Origin: Leucaena leucocephala
Lineage: Eukaryota > Streptophyta > Magnoliopsida > Fabales > Fabaceae
DNA length: 64,000 nucleotides
Reading direction: 5' to 3'
Assembly: GCA_037074615.1 (NCBI GenBank)
Contig: CM073515.1
Coordinates: 15,709,001-15,773,000, forward strand
How positions within the stretch are numbered: the first letter of the stretch is position 1; every line of letters starts with the position of its first letter. The notes beneath the pieces are model-generated. The model saw nothing but the letters and a program-made list of their open reading frames with translations. It made no database searches and was not told where the DNA came from. The translations under genes and the position numbers were made by a program. This document shows positions 1 through 12,939 of this stretch, in pieces.

Positions 1-209
1 AACAGATTAGCATATGTATACATGTATTCATGCAACAGAGCAGCATATGTATACATGTAAAACATTTAAAATAACAAATACCACATACCACACATCATGA
101 TTAACATTCTAAGTATATCCCTATCTTGAACATAATATTAATTATTTATGATTAAGGTTTGTAAACTATTCTATCTGATGCTAGAAACTTTGCTCTGATA
201 CCAAAAATA
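1..209 (-). mobile_element. 5' leader end of a Ty3/gypsy interior, truncated by the window edge
   Basis: This is the PBS-proximal end of a minus-strand LTR-retrotransposon interior. A PBS complement lies at 192-203, and an LTR terminus follows six bases later at 210. No reading frame is visible. An 18-bp sequence containing the palindrome ATGTATACAT occurs twice, at 9-26 and 42-59. The rest of this element lies left of the window, and its 5' LTR is the one at 210-3265. Confidence 0.7.
192..203 (-). other. Primer binding site (tRNA-iMet type)
   Basis: The minus strand reads TGGTATCAGAGC, the sequence complementary to the 3' end of plant initiator methionine tRNA used to prime reverse transcription. 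It lies six bases from the LTR terminus. Confidence 0.85.
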
Positions 210-3200
210 TGACACCTTACTTTCATACGTCTTAGGGACTAATCAGTAGCATGTAGAACCACTTACAAGACTTTGGAAGTCCATTAGCTAAATCTAGAAT
301 TTTTCTCCTTTATGGGTTATTGTTCATATGATAATCTAGATTTCGCGATGAACTTCAAAAAATCATAATTAATTCTAGAAAAATCAAAATGAAGTGGTTG
401 AAAAAGCTACGTGAATATAACATCTTGAAATTTAAGGAAAAAATAATTTCTAGACCAAATGATAAGCCAATTAATACAGTTTATTCACCAAATTGTACTA
501 TTTATTTGGTCAAAAATTCTGGAAACAAATTCTGGTCCCTTATTTTAGAAAATTAGTTCTCTTTGTACAAAGATCAAAATAAGGCATTCTTGGCGTCAAA
601 ATGAAGCTTGGCATGTAAAATAAATGTATGCAAAAGTTCATACATTTAGTACGTCATTAACTATTTTTAAGTACAACCCAAGTGTCATAGCTGAAAACTG
701 TTTTTGTTCCAGTGCAGAATTTTAACAACTAACTTTACATACATTCACCCCAAAACTTGACTATAACATAACCATATAAGCAAAACATATCTTCATCTAA
801 CATTCTTCCTCTCTCATGCTTGAGGTTCCTGCTGATAAGAGGTATAATTTACGGTGAGATTTCTGGGGAAATCTCAGTAGTAAACGGGACTAAACAATGT
901 ATGCATTAATACTTGGTATTAGTGCTTGCTTGTGATTGTGTCAACATAATGCAATATGCATGCTTCCATGTAACATATGAAATACAATTGGCCAAAGAAA
1001 TCATAACACAGAGCTTCAACATTTACATATGAACAATATCAATCAAGCCATAACACAATCAACCATACATTCAACACATACAAGTTTAGGTAAGTTTACT
1101 ACCTTGATGCTTTACTTTTTCCTTATCCTCTTTCTTGTCACCTTTCCTTGTAGTAAAGTTGTATTCTTGAATACACAATCAAATCCTAAACATCACATAT
1201 TCACTCATTCATCATGATTAAACTCAATTGGCATATAAGGACATTGAACTTAACTTAATCAATTAATCCCTATCTTTCTTAATTTGTGGTTAACTACCTT
1301 ATCCTTTGAATTAATTTGTGTCTTGAATTTACCCTACACAATTTCATCTTCTAAATCCATTTATGAACTTAGAATCATGAAATTACATCTCCTTCATGGC
1401 CTGCTGGACATAATCGAAAACTTGGGCATAATTCTTTCAAAAATTCACCACATTTCCTTTAACCCTTTATCGGTATCCGATTTCACTGTAAATTTCATAA
1501 TTAATTCTACAGGACTCCTTTTTGACTTATGTCTATTTCATAAATTCTTATTACCATCCCAATCTTTTCATAACCTCTTTCCTCTATCAATATTATACAT
1601 ATAGGAAAAATTTGTGATGTTACATAAACTAACTTATCTAACATTAATCTTATAGTTCTAACTTTAACTTCCACTTTCTTCTTTCATCTATGGTTTTGGA
1701 CAGTATATATACCCTGTATAATTTCCCAATTTTCTTCCATAAAAAACCTAAGTTCAAGCCTCCAAAATAAAGGAAAATAAGCTAGGATAGATTGCTTACC
1801 TTAATCCCTAGCTAGCTTGAACTTTGGTGCCTTGAATTTCCCTTTGTCTTAGTTTGAGTTTCCATTTGGCCATAATTTTCCCAAGGGTTTGTAAGGAAAT
1901 GGTGGGGTATTTATAGCCAAATTTTAAGGGTAAAGTGACTAAAATATCCTTCATTCAACTCATTATTACAATTCCTTAATCTTGAATCTTATTGGCTGCT
2001 TTATTGATTAATTATCTTTAATCATCATAACTTAATTCTTATATTATTTTATTATATTTTAGAACATGTGATAAACTTTCTTTTTTCTTCTTGGCACCAT
2101 GTATAAATTATATCGGTCTCACCATATGCAAAAGCATAATCTTCCTCTTAAAGCTTCCTTAATTTTCTTTTCTTTTCTTTTTTAAAAATTCATAAATTAT
2201 CCATTATTGGACTTTGGCTACAAAAAAAAATTGTTACTTATTGGGTTGCTGCATGACACCATGTTAGGCTTGTCTAAGCCCAAACCATAATTTTGGGCAC
2301 ACATCCTAAGCTACTTCCTATACCAATATCCTTAAATTGCCCTATTTTTTTTGATAAATTATAAACACCTCTTTTATTGGCTATGACAATTTTAGAAATT
2401 TATTCTAATATAAAATAATTTTTTTGCTAAGTCTCATAATTTTCTGATATCCAAAACTCCTGATAAAATTTACATACATTTCTTTTAAACCTTTATCGGT
2501 GTCCTTTTTCACTGTAAATTATGTAATTAATTCTACATGACACTTTTTTTTACTTCTGTTAGTATCATAAATTCTTATATTAATTATAAGAATTTACTAT
2601 AAAATTTTATCTGATTATGAGGTCCAAAAAATATTGTACTAATATCCAAACTTTAGAAATTAATATCAATTTATCCCGATTTAAAATCAAAATTTCGTGT
2701 TGTGTGAAATCGACCAGAATAATCTTTTATATTTTATGGTAAATTTTGGGGCTAAACCATTTCTAGGTAGTTTTGGGTCTTTTCTAGCTCAACTTTTTAT
2801 AATTACACTTCAGGCCCTTAACTTTTTATAATTACACTTAATGGCCCACAACTTGTGTCTACTTTCATTTTCACCATGAAACTTTTCAATTTTTCACTTT
2901 AGTTCCTCTCTTTTTCAAAATGACAATTATGCCCTTACAACATTTATAAAATGATGATTTTACCCTTGCTTTAACTTTAACATCATAAATCATCCATTTA
3001 AGGTCTTTATCATAACCTTGGGCCTCTAACTAACCTCTTTTCTCTTTCTATGTCAGGAGACTCTTCTAAAATCTCTAACTTATTTATATATTTTCCCTAA
3101 AAAGCTTTTACTATTTATAATTTAGTCCCTGAACTTTCATTATTTACAGTTTAATCCTTGAACATCACCTACATATTTTTTGGACTTCTGCTCAAAGGGA

Positions 3201-3265
3201 CCTGGTAGCCTACCTATTTCAAGCTACATACTAGGCTTCTAGGCCTAAAAATTGGGGATATGATG
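210..3265 (-). mobile_element. LTR of type X, shared by two interiors (3' LTR of element P)
   Basis: About 3.06 kb on the minus strand. The right edge is a decayed form of GGATATGACA followed by a reverse-complemented PPT; the left edge is TGACACC next to a PBS. It is therefore the 3' LTR of element P on its right and the 5' LTR of another element on its left. A minus-strand TATA box (TATAAATA) lies at 1908-1915. The sequence at 2790-3170 is a run of degenerate repeats of the type 'gtccctgaactttt..taattgca', common in these U3 regions. A U3 palindrome is at 2569-2595. It matches the LTR at 14859-15595 + 43255-45717 over its length. Short reading frames inside it are not genes. Confidence 0.85.
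1908..1915 (-). promoter_or_regulatory. LTR TATA box
   Basis: TATAAATA on the minus strand, at the same LTR position as TATAAATA in the other LTRs of the window (minus at 5394, 7867, 34215 and 59102; plus at 11792, 18260, 27283, 36897, 50025, 54851 and 62297). Confidence 0.7.
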
Positions 3266-3534
3266 TTTCTCTTCCCTTAAAAAAAATACTCCTTAAAATT
3301 TCAGGGTTAAATCTCTATACATACCTTGAGGAAGAGATTCTATAAGGAGAATGTCCTTTATATTTCATAATTTTTCCTGAATTTTCCATCGTCATATAGA
3401 ACCTTCGGCATTTCTATCGAATTTTTCAGCCATTTTCACCTTTTCACACAACTTCCCAATGGGTCACCTATCATGGGCTATTCTTGTCTGAGCACGCTTA
3501 ACTAAAAGTACTGATAAAAATCTTAAGTGTTAGT
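3266..3534 (-). mobile_element. 3' end of element P interior, with PPT
   Basis: The minus strand carries a purine tract (complement of 3266-3278) directly before the LTR, preceded by a decayed version of the motif 'aaatttcgaggacgaaattt' that precedes the PPT in R and Q. A 5S-rRNA-like segment lies at 3451-3504. The interior resumes at 10011 after the solo LTR inserted at 3535. Confidence 0.75.
3451..3504 (-). other. 5S rRNA-derived segment in element P
   Basis: On the minus strand this reads like the second half of plant 5S rRNA: TTAAGCGTGCT, then a diverged middle, then GTGACC and TGGGAAGT. Only the region of the internal Pol III control elements (box A, intermediate element, box C) is recognisable; the 5' third of 5S is not. 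The same segment occurs at 23178-23229 and 30395-30449. Confidence 0.7.
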
Positions 3535-5393
3535 TGTAACATCCTTACTTTCATATGTATTAGGGACCAATGAGTAGCATTTAGAACCATTTACAAGACC
3601 TTGGAAGTTCATTAGCTAAATCTAGAATTTTACTCTTTTTAGGGTTACTGTTCATATGGTATTCAAGATTACGCAATGAACTTAGAAAAATCATAACCAA
3701 TTCTAGAAAACTCAAAATGAAGTGGTTCAAAAAGCTATGTAAACATAACATCCTGAACTTTAATGGAAAATAATTTCCAAACAAAATGATTAGCCAATTA
3801 ATACAGTTTAATTTACTGTTCATTTGGTTAAAAATCCTAGAAACAGATTTTGGTCCCTTACTTTAGAAAATCAGTTCTCTTTGTACAGACATCCAAATAA
3901 AGTGTTCTTGGTGTCAAAACAAAGCTTGGCATGTCATCCAAATGTCTGTAAAATTTCATACATTTATTCCATCATTTACTATTTTTCATTACATCATGAC
4001 CATCACTGCTTACATTGGTCATACAGCAACATTACACATTCGCATAACATATATATACTATCCAATCCCTAGCTTTTCTTCATACTTCATCATCCTCTTT
4101 CATCATTCATAAACTTGTGATATTGCGATTACATGGAAAGGATGAGATTTTGGGGGAAATCTCAGTAGCAAATGTTACTAAATAATGCATGCATTAATGT
4201 AAATACTTGTGCTTGCTTGTGAAAGTGTTACTATTGTGTCATGTGCATGCTTCCATGTTACATATGAAATACAATTGGCCAAAGTAAACATATAAAGAGA
4301 GCTTCATACATAAGCACATAGGCAACACAATTCAATCAAGCCATAGCACAATCAAGCATAACATTCAATGCATACAAGTTTAGGATTAGTTTACTACATT
4401 GAATACTTGACTTTCTTTCACCTTAACTTGCTTCCTTCTTCTCACTTTCCTTGAACATGTGGCTGCCTCTCTTGGAGCATACCAATCAATTCCTAATATC
4501 ACATAATCGTTCATCAATTACAATCTAACTTCCTTGAGCTTTAAACTCACTTTAACTAACATAACTTCTTCTTGAACATTAATCTCATTAAATTTCCTTA
4601 ATCTTAACCAATGGACTTGGTCTTTGAATCAATTGATGCCTTGACTTTACCCTACACAATTTCATGTTTTGAATCCATTTATGAGCTTAGAATCATGAAA
4701 TTCCAGCTCCTTCATCACATGCTGTACAGAACCAAAACTGCACTTAATTCTTTCAAAAATTCTCATTTTGATTCCAATGCTTCCCATACTTGTTTCTCTA
4801 CTTTATCCCACATAACTTTTCATTTTAAAACCATTGTAAGTATCAAAATCATGAAATTCCAATCACTGTTCTTGTGAGTGAACAGTAATAGAGAAGGATT
4901 TCAAAACTACAATCTTGGAATTTCAATGCTTTCAAGGTTCAAAGCCTTTTGAATCCTGCACAAAATCATCATCTAAATTCAATGGAAGCATTGAGTCATT
5001 GAAATTAAATTTCCTTCCCTCATGAAAAGTGCAGACTGAACAGGTTCCATTAAGGCAAAGTCAAGAATATCAACTTGATTCAACAACCAATCTTTTAATT
5101 AGTTTGTTTAAGCTTTAATCATATGTTTCTAACTTTAATTTCTTCTTTCCCCTTTCATCTAAGGTTGTTGGGCATCACCTTCCCTTAGAGAAAACACAAA
5201 TTTTCTCCCATGAAAACCCTAAGTTCAAGCTCCCAAATCAAAGGAAAATAAGCTAGGAGAGATTGCTTACCTTTATTCTCTAGCTTGCTTGAACTTTGGA
5301 ACCTTGAATCTTCTTTGTCTTAGCTTGAGTTTTCATTTTGCAAGAGTTTCCCCAAGGTATCACAAGGCCACAGTTTCGGGCAGAATGAGGGGG

Positions 5394-5401
5394 TATTTAT
5401 A
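5394..5401 (-). promoter_or_regulatory. LTR TATA box
   Basis: TATAAATA on the minus strand inside the Y solo LTR, just downstream (in element sense) of the conserved block around 5450-5640. Confidence 0.65.
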
Positions 5402-5961
5402 GCCAAAATCCATGAAAAATGAATGGCCAAGATTGATTTTGTTACTATTTGATCTAAAGGCCCACATTTAATCTTGGATTGAACTTTTCTAAAAAGAATA
5501 ATTATGACATCATGTGGGACAGCTCAAGGGACACCTCATAGGGGTATGTGGCTTGCTTACCATGCCAGGAAGCTTCTGGAAAAATTCTAGTCCAATCCGG
5601 TACCGATCAGAGCAGTTTCATAGCAACCGGACTGTTTTCTATTCCTAATTTTTTATAATATACCAAGATATGTATTCTATCCTAGAAATCAATGTCTAGG
5701 CTTCTCATACCATTGAAATACTTGTATTGGGTCCATAATTAATTACTGATCCCTTGGAAAATGACAGAAATGCCCTTATTGTCCTTTCTTGGACTGTACT
5801 AACCCTAAGGGCAAAATCATCATTTCACACCTCTTTATACTGCCTCAGGGTGTATATGGGCTCTAAATTATCCTATTTATACCATGTGCCACATTTTTAA
5901 CCTATCCCAGATGACCAAAATGCCCTCCATCCATCACTGGTACAATCCAGGCGTCTAGGGG

Positions 5962-8900
5962 TGTCATATCCTTACTTTTAACCTCAATTATACTTGATTA
6001 GAAGTGATTGGAACCAATTACATGATCATTTGCTTTGAAAACATCCATTTCCAAAAGATTTGCTCTCGGGGACTGTTCACTTTTACTGTTCATTTGATAA
6101 TTCCAGAACATGTACCTTACTTTGAAAATTCATAATTAATTGTAGAAAAATCGAAATAACATGGTTCCAATTTCTAATGAAAGATATTTCACATATCTTT
6201 GAGGGAAAAATATGAAACTGAGGTTTTCGTGTCCCAATGAAATCAGTTTAATCGTTGAAAATCACTGTTCATTTGGTAAAATCTGGAAGTTCCAGTTTCT
6301 TTGCTTAACTTCAAAAATTCATTTCTCTTTGGTTACTTATCCAAATGAACTGTGTTACCTATGGATTTGAATCTTTAGACGTTATCTTTAAGTTCATAAA
6401 ATTTTGTAGAAAAACGCGTTCATTTGGTATATGAAATCTTTGTGTAACCGTCACTGCCTCTCAGCACTCGTTTTACTCAATTCCAGATCTTACTTCCAAC
6501 TTTGGAAAATCATAACAATTCAGATACTTATCCAAATGAGGCGTTCTTGGTGTTCATTTAAAGCTCTGTGTCTTAAATTTAAGCAGCCCAAGTTTCAGTT
6601 TAAAACTCGTTGATTTAGATGCCAAAAACATTGTCAAATCACCATGGCCTCAAAACAGGACTAGAGAAACATACACCATGCATACTAGCATATCATCCCA
6701 TAGTGTCATGTAAGTCATGTAGCTTATTATACAAACTTATTCATCAACATTTACTCTCCTCCCTTGAAAAGATCCAGCACCTAAAACATAGTTATGCATG
6801 TGGAAGGAATGAGATTTCATGGAAATCCCAATAGCAAGTTACACAAACTATAATATCATGCATGGATAATTGTATGCTTAACATGTTATCATGAGATGGG
6901 AGCTACTTCATAATGGTACATAAGCAAACTCTAACATGCATATTGTCATGACATAACTTGCAAGGAGTTGCAATCATTCATACTTCATCATAACATGATG
7001 ACATAAGCTCAAGCTCAACCAAACACCATAATCAACAAGCAAGCAAAACAATTAAACAAACATGAGTTATAGTTAGGTATCCTTGCTACCTCTTAGCTAT
7101 CTTGGTCAAGACCTTCTTGAAGTGCTTTCCTTCCTTCACAAATGTCAAAACCTAGCCATCACAACATAATATCAAGTTACAACTCAACTTGAAACCAAAT
7201 CCAAGACTAGGTTTTCACTAGCTCCCTTTCTTTCTCTAATTTATGTTTCCTACTTCCACCTTTCCAAAATAAATTCTTATGGTTCATTTCCACATAATTT
7301 TTCATGTAGAATCCAAATATGAAATCAGAATTTCCAAAATCAAAACATATCAATTGCTACAGTGACAAACCGAAATACATGCTCTTGTTTTCCAAAAATT
7401 CTCATTTTTATTCCAATGCTTCCAATACTTGTTCTCCTACTTTATCCCCACACAACTTTCCATTTTAAACTCATTGGAAGCATCAAAATCATGAAATTCC
7501 ATCATATGAACAGTACCACGTACAGTACCAGCAAGAACACAAAACCCTAAATCCAAACATACTTGAATTCACAAGCTTATACCACTTGATTCTAGCTTGT
7601 TTAGGCTTGTCTAAACTATCCATAAGATAAAACTCATATTTTAACCACATATGAGCAGCACTTCCAGCGGTAACCATAAGGGAAATATAGCATGAAAACC
7701 CTTTAAAACCATGAGCTAACCTACTAGAACAAAGCTCAAGATCAAGGGAGATGATTACCTTGCTTGTTACTTCACTTTGGTTGCTTCTTTCTTGGTTGAA
7801 TGGAAATTTTGCAAGAGTTTCCCTATGGTTCACCATGCATGCCGAAGTGATCTGAATAGGGGGGGGTATTTATAGAGAAATTTGGGTTGAAATGGATGGC
7901 CAAGATTGATTTGGTTACTATTTGATCTAAAGGCTCACATTTAATCTTGGATTTAACTTTTTCATAAAAGAACAATTATGACATCATGTGGGACAGCTCA
8001 TGGGACACCTAAGAGGGTTAGGTGGCGTGCTGCCCATGTCAAGAAGGTTCTGGAAAAATTCCAGTCCAATCCGGTACCGATCGGAGCAGTTTCACAACAA
8101 CCGGACTGTTTTCTGTTCTGAATTTTTTTATAATATACCAGGATATGTATTATGTCCTGGAAATCAATATTTCTCATATCATTGAAAATGATATATTAAA
8201 TATTTATCTGCCATCCATTCCTTGAAAAATAACCAAGATACTCTTAGTGTCCTTTCCTGCGCTGTACTAACCCTACGGGCAAAATTGTCATTTCACACCT
8301 CTTTACACTGCCTCAGGGCATATATTGACTCTATATAATCATATTTATACTATGTCCCACATTTTTGGCCTATCCATAATGACCAAAATGACCTCCATCC
8401 ATCACTGGTACAGTATAGGCATCCAGGGGTATTTTCGTAATTTTGCACTTTTCCTGGACTGCTCTGGCCTGTGGCCCATATAACTGTCCAGTCACCTTAA
8501 TGGGCTCATGATGGTGTCATTTGGTCCTTATTATGGGCTTATTGCTTATATTGCCTTCATGGCCCAATTTACTGTACAACTCTCCCGATCATATTTATCG
8601 GGTATTTTATTTCACTGTAAAATCCCGTATGGCTTCTACAGGATTCCTTTTCTAATTCTGTCAATTTTATAAATTCATATATTAAATATATGAATTTTCT
8701 ATAAAGTCTCATCTAATTATGAGATCTCAAAAATACTGCAATAATTCCTTCTGACTTCAGGAATTTATATCAATTAATCGGGACCTCAAATCAAAATTCT
8801 GTGTTGCGTTAAACTGACCGGAATATTTTTGTCTATCTACTGGTAAAATTTGGGTCTGATCTGATTCCAGGTATTTTTGGCCTGTTTTGGCTCAACTTTT

Positions 8901-9166
8901 CCATATTTACATTTAGATCCCTTAACTTTTGAATAATTGCACTTTAGTCCCTGAACTTTCCATTAATTGCATTTAGGTCCCTCTTTTATTTCTACTTCAA
9001 CTTTTTGTCTTCAAACTTTTCAATTTGCATTTTGGTCCCTATTCTTTTCTTAGTTATTAATCCTTCCATTTCTTTTTGCAATCTGATACAGTTTATTCCA
9101 AGAATCTTATATCTATTACAGATAAACTGTACAGGTACATCAGGTCAGAAAATTGGGGATATGACA
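5962..9166 (-). mobile_element. Solo LTR of type W inside the Y solo LTR
   Basis: This 3205-bp LTR has inverted termini TGTCATATCC...GGATATGACA and perfect 5-bp target duplications AGGGG (5957-5961 and 9167-9171). The host Y LTR reads through the site, as seen by comparison with the uninterrupted copy near 59660. It is minus strand by its TATA box (7867-7874) and by homology of its end to other LTRs. A 13-bp-arm palindrome lies at 8671-8697 and U3 repeats at 8896-9070. A second copy of the same LTR is at 24362-35522. Confidence 0.92.
7867..7874 (-). promoter_or_regulatory. LTR TATA box
   Basis: TATAAATA on the minus strand of the W solo LTR, followed on the plus strand's left side by a run of G residues that is longer here than in the second W copy (34210-34222). 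Confidence 0.65.
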
Positions 9167-10010
9167 AGGGGTATTTTCGTAATTTTGCACCTTTGCTGGA
9201 CACTGGCCCCTTCTACTGATGAACTAGTACCCTGGGTCTTAAGCCCTTCTTGACGTCATCATGGGCCTATATATGAGGTCATCTTATCTCATTCTATCTA
9301 GGCTCACATATTGATAAATTATATTATCGGATCACGGGTGTTATCAAACTCCCATCAAAATTCACTAATATGTGAATAACTTTTTATACAAAACTTCTTC
9401 TGGAGTTTTATCATATCCAAGAAATCTGACACTGTAGGGCACACTTTCCTGTAATTTGACCACTTATATCTGAAGTCCATGAAATCTGGTAAAATTTCAA
9501 ATAACTTTTAGACTATCAGATAATTTTCTACTGTCTGAAGCCCTAATAAAATTTCTATATCATGCCAGATTAACCAGCGTAACTTTCTCTATTTATTGAT
9601 GGAATGTGGTACTAAAAAACTTTCGGGCAGTTATAACCCTTTCTGGGCTGATTTTTTTATAATTACAATTTTGCCACTGAACTTTTTACTTAATTACATT
9701 TATGTCCCTAATTTTTTGCATATTTATATTTAGTTCCCTGAACTTTTGCCTAATTGCACTTATCCCCCTAAACTTTTGCCTACTTGCATTTTAGCCCTTT
9801 AACTTTTGAAAATTATCACTTTTGCCCTAACTTTTGTTTCTACTTTAACTTTTGGCCTTTAACCTTTTATAATTTGCATTTTTGTCCTTTTCTTTCTTAA
9901 AAAATCATCTAACCTTTATTGTTTCTTCTTATCTTCATCATAATCCTTTCCAAATCTCTTTCCACTATCAGTACTATATAGATATGGAAAAATTAGGATA
10001 CGATATTAGT

Positions 10011-11028
10011 GCAAACAGGCTCCTACCCTGGTACTTTTCTATCTTATACCCTTTTCATACTCTCTCTTGGGTTTATCTGAATTTTATTCTCATGCTCTTT
10101 AGCCTCATCTTAGAGATATCTCTTTTCTTACTTGACCCCTTCTCATATCTCATGATATATTCTTCTTCTCTTCCTTAGGCATACTACCTACAAACTTATA
10201 AATACCTAGTACTCAGGACTAGAAACTTTAACCTTTTAAACTTTAATTCCTTCTTCGTGTAAGAAGATTATGAGTTCAGTTCATAATAATAAGGCTATAT
10301 GAAATTAATATCGTGGGTATCTTTTCTGGTATAAGTTAACCAATTTGTGATGCTTCCCTACCTTAACATTGTCTTTATCAATCGTCTTTCTAAAGAAATA
10401 CTGTACTTATGGATCATTCTTTTCTTTTCCTTAGGCTAGGTCTGCTGCAACCCTCGAGATCTACTACAACCAACTATAAGCATCTTTATGATCTAACTAC
10501 GACCCTAGAATTCTATTATCTATTAGTTTGCTAGTAGATACTTGTGATCCTTCAAAATCTACTGTGATTCTGTTGTATTGTATCCGTATCTCTGGAAGAC
10601 CAAAAACTAACAGACTGAATTACAAGGTTTGTTGCTTCCACTTAATTGGTAACTCCCCAAGACTGATCACACAAACCAATATTATCTATTAATACTTATT
10701 TCATCTATCACTCAAGAATTTCTCATATAATTCTCATCTTTCATAACTTTGCTATATTCAGTACTACAAAGAGCTACATAGGCTCTACCATGCACGTAAC
10801 TGTTATAATATGTGCATCTCATCTAGTGGATATGGCTCTAACATGAGATACACTGTCCATTCTCTTGACTTTATCTTAAGAGTAATCTGGCTCTATCGTA
10901 AGAGCAATCTAGCTCCATTATGAGTGTTAACTTTCATCACATAGATTTTGCTCCTTCTTAGAGCTACATCATCTTTCATAACTGTATCTCATTTCATTTC
11001 GTGTTTTTGATACATCATTCATGCATCT
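10011..11028 (-). mobile_element. Interior of element P, 3' half
   Basis: Non-coding in all frames. The minus strand matches the plus-strand interiors of R (about 29580-30360) and A (about 22320-23160): blocks such as 'gatctactacaacc', the repeated 'gctctatcgtaagagc' hairpins near 10880-10920, and the flank of the 5S-like segment at 10006-10060. Interrupted at 11029 by a solo LTR. Confidence 0.75.
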
Positions 11029-12934
11029 TGCCATATCCTATTTTTTAGGCCTAAAAGCCTAATATGTAGCCTGAAAAAGGTATGCTACTAGGCCTTATTG
11101 AGCAGAAGTCCCAGAAGTATACAAATGTTATTTAGGGACTAAATTGCAAGTAAGCACAAGTTCAGGGACTAAATTGTAAATAGTGAAAGTCCCTGAGGTC
11201 ATAATGGTCATTTTAGAAAAGAAAGTGATGTTTCCTGGGAATTGAGCCACCAAAGTACTTGAGCTTGATTAGAGGCCAAGATAGCATCGTAGATGTTCAA
11301 AAACGTAGCCCAATAGGGATGTGGGCCCAAGTGGCATTAAAATATTAGTTTAGTACTTTTTCAATAAAATAAAGTGACCCGGTCAAAGATAAAACTAGGG
11401 AAAGTGATATGGAACCATGAGGTGGCATAAAAGGGACCCACAAGGTGCCACATGGCATGATTCTGGGAAAAGAAGAAAAGCTAAAGGACACATGGCAGGA
11501 TTCTAGGAAAAGGAGAAAAAGCTAAAGGACACATGGCATAATCTCAGCCATTCATTCCAGGAAAAGACTCTAGAATTCTCTGGAAGTACTGAGTCAGCTG
11601 GTGAGGTATCCCAAGGGCCCCACAATTGCTCCACCTTATATGTGAGGTGTCACATGGATGATATCATGTTGGTAAGTCATTGAGGAGGGTGATTCATCGT
11701 GATGATGTAGGTGAATCTTCTTGAAGAAGCTAACCAATCTGAGCCATTCATCGTGATTCAATCTAAACCATCTATTCCACCTCCCTCCACCTATAAATAG
11801 ACCCTTCCCCCTTACTTCATTCCGCACCCATGGCAAGCCAAGAAAAAGAAGAGAGAAAATGAGAAAGAGAGAAAGAAAGAAAAAAAGGAAGAGAAAGAAA
11901 TGAGGAGTTCTGGTGGAGCTAGGAGCAGTCCAAGGAGCATAGGGATTAGATAAACTTAGGAATAAGGTTCTGACTTATGAAATGAAGGAACCTTAGACCA
12001 AAGTTAAGGACTGGAGGAAAAGCTTCATGTCAGATAGTAAACTTACCTACTTGTATGCTTATATTGCTTAGATGTTTTATGTGATGTTTACTTACTTTGA
12101 TTATGTGAAGCATGTATGATTAAGTAATACCCTGTTTCTTTTTATGCTATAGCCATATGTTATAATTAAGTAACATGGAAGCATGTATGTTATCATTATG
12201 CAAGCATGATCATTAAGTACACACATTGTAACATCAAGCATATAGTTGCATACATTGTATCATTTCTGTTTGCTACTGAGATTTTCCTAGAAATCTCACC
12301 CCTTCCATATCAATCCAATTATAGTAGGTCTTCTCAATATGGAGGAGATAAAGATTCATGAAGAGACATTAATTATTTAGCATGATTGATATGTGATTCA
12401 TGTGTGTATCATTGCTGGAAATTGTCACTTTGAATAGTAACTCGTGGTGAGACAGTGAAATTTGAGCTGTAATTATAAATAGTAAATGATTGAATAAATA
12501 TACGATATTTTTCCAGTAAATAGTAGAGATGCCAAGCTTCTATTTGATATATATAACATCTTATTTAGATTTCTACACATAGATATGATTTTTCAAAGTT
12601 GGGACCAGAAATGCTAGAATCAGGGGAAAATACTAGACGAACAGTAAACTTCATATGTTGACTGATATGGACTGAGTTAAGGCGTAGTCAACGAGTTATT
12701 TTTCCCTAAAAGAGCATTAAGTTAGATTTGTGTAGCAATTTGAACTACTTCATTTTGATTTTTTTGGAATTAGTTATGATTTTTCAAAGTCAGCTTACTC
12801 CTCTGGAATTTACACAGTAAAAAGTACTCGAGAGAGTAAAATTCCAGATTGAGTAATTTGACTTCAATAGCCTTAAAAGTGGTTCCAGATGCTACCATTT
12901 AGTCCTTGAGATGTAAGAAAATAAGGATATTACA
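11029..12934 (+). mobile_element. Solo LTR of type U (short R-like LTR)
   Basis: It begins TGCCATATCC and ends GGATATTACA, on the plus strand opposite to its host. Flanks are CATCT (11024-11028) and TATCT (12935-12939), a target duplication with one substitution. At 1906 bp it is shorter than the 2.5-kb R-type LTRs. The TATA box is at 11792-11799, followed by a GA-rich leader at about 11840-11900. Three imperfect ~40-bp U3 repeats with ACACATGG cores lie at 11430-11545. The U5 part is closest to the LTRs of Q. Confidence 0.82.
11430..11545 (+). repeat. Tandem U3 repeats with CACATGG cores
   Basis: Three imperfect units, each beginning with (C/A)CACATGGCA and followed by an AG-rich stretch, lie upstream of the TATA box. 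They correspond to the repeats at 26928-27027 in R. Position and structure suggest LTR enhancer repeats. Confidence 0.6.
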
Positions 12935-12939
12935 TATCT

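Larger units (their letters stand above)
3535..10005 (-). mobile_element. Solo LTR of type Y, interrupted by a W solo LTR
   Basis: The left terminus is TGTAACATCC and the right a decayed GGATATGACA. It is flanked by perfect 5-bp direct repeats TTAGT (3530-3534 and 10006-10010), and the P interior reads continuously across the site (5S-like segment on the left, its upstream flank on the right). Neither PBS nor PPT adjoins it, so it is a solo LTR left by LTR-LTR recombination. Without the nested W insertion it is about 3.26 kb. The minus-strand TATA box is at 5394-5401. Degenerate 'gtccctgaacttttt' U3 repeats lie at about 9660-9900. Confidence 0.88.

Noticed and set aside
7489..7836. 115-residue minus frame, with a related frame at 33933-34187
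   Set aside because: Part of the W-type LTR leader in both copies; the frame differs between them and has no motif.
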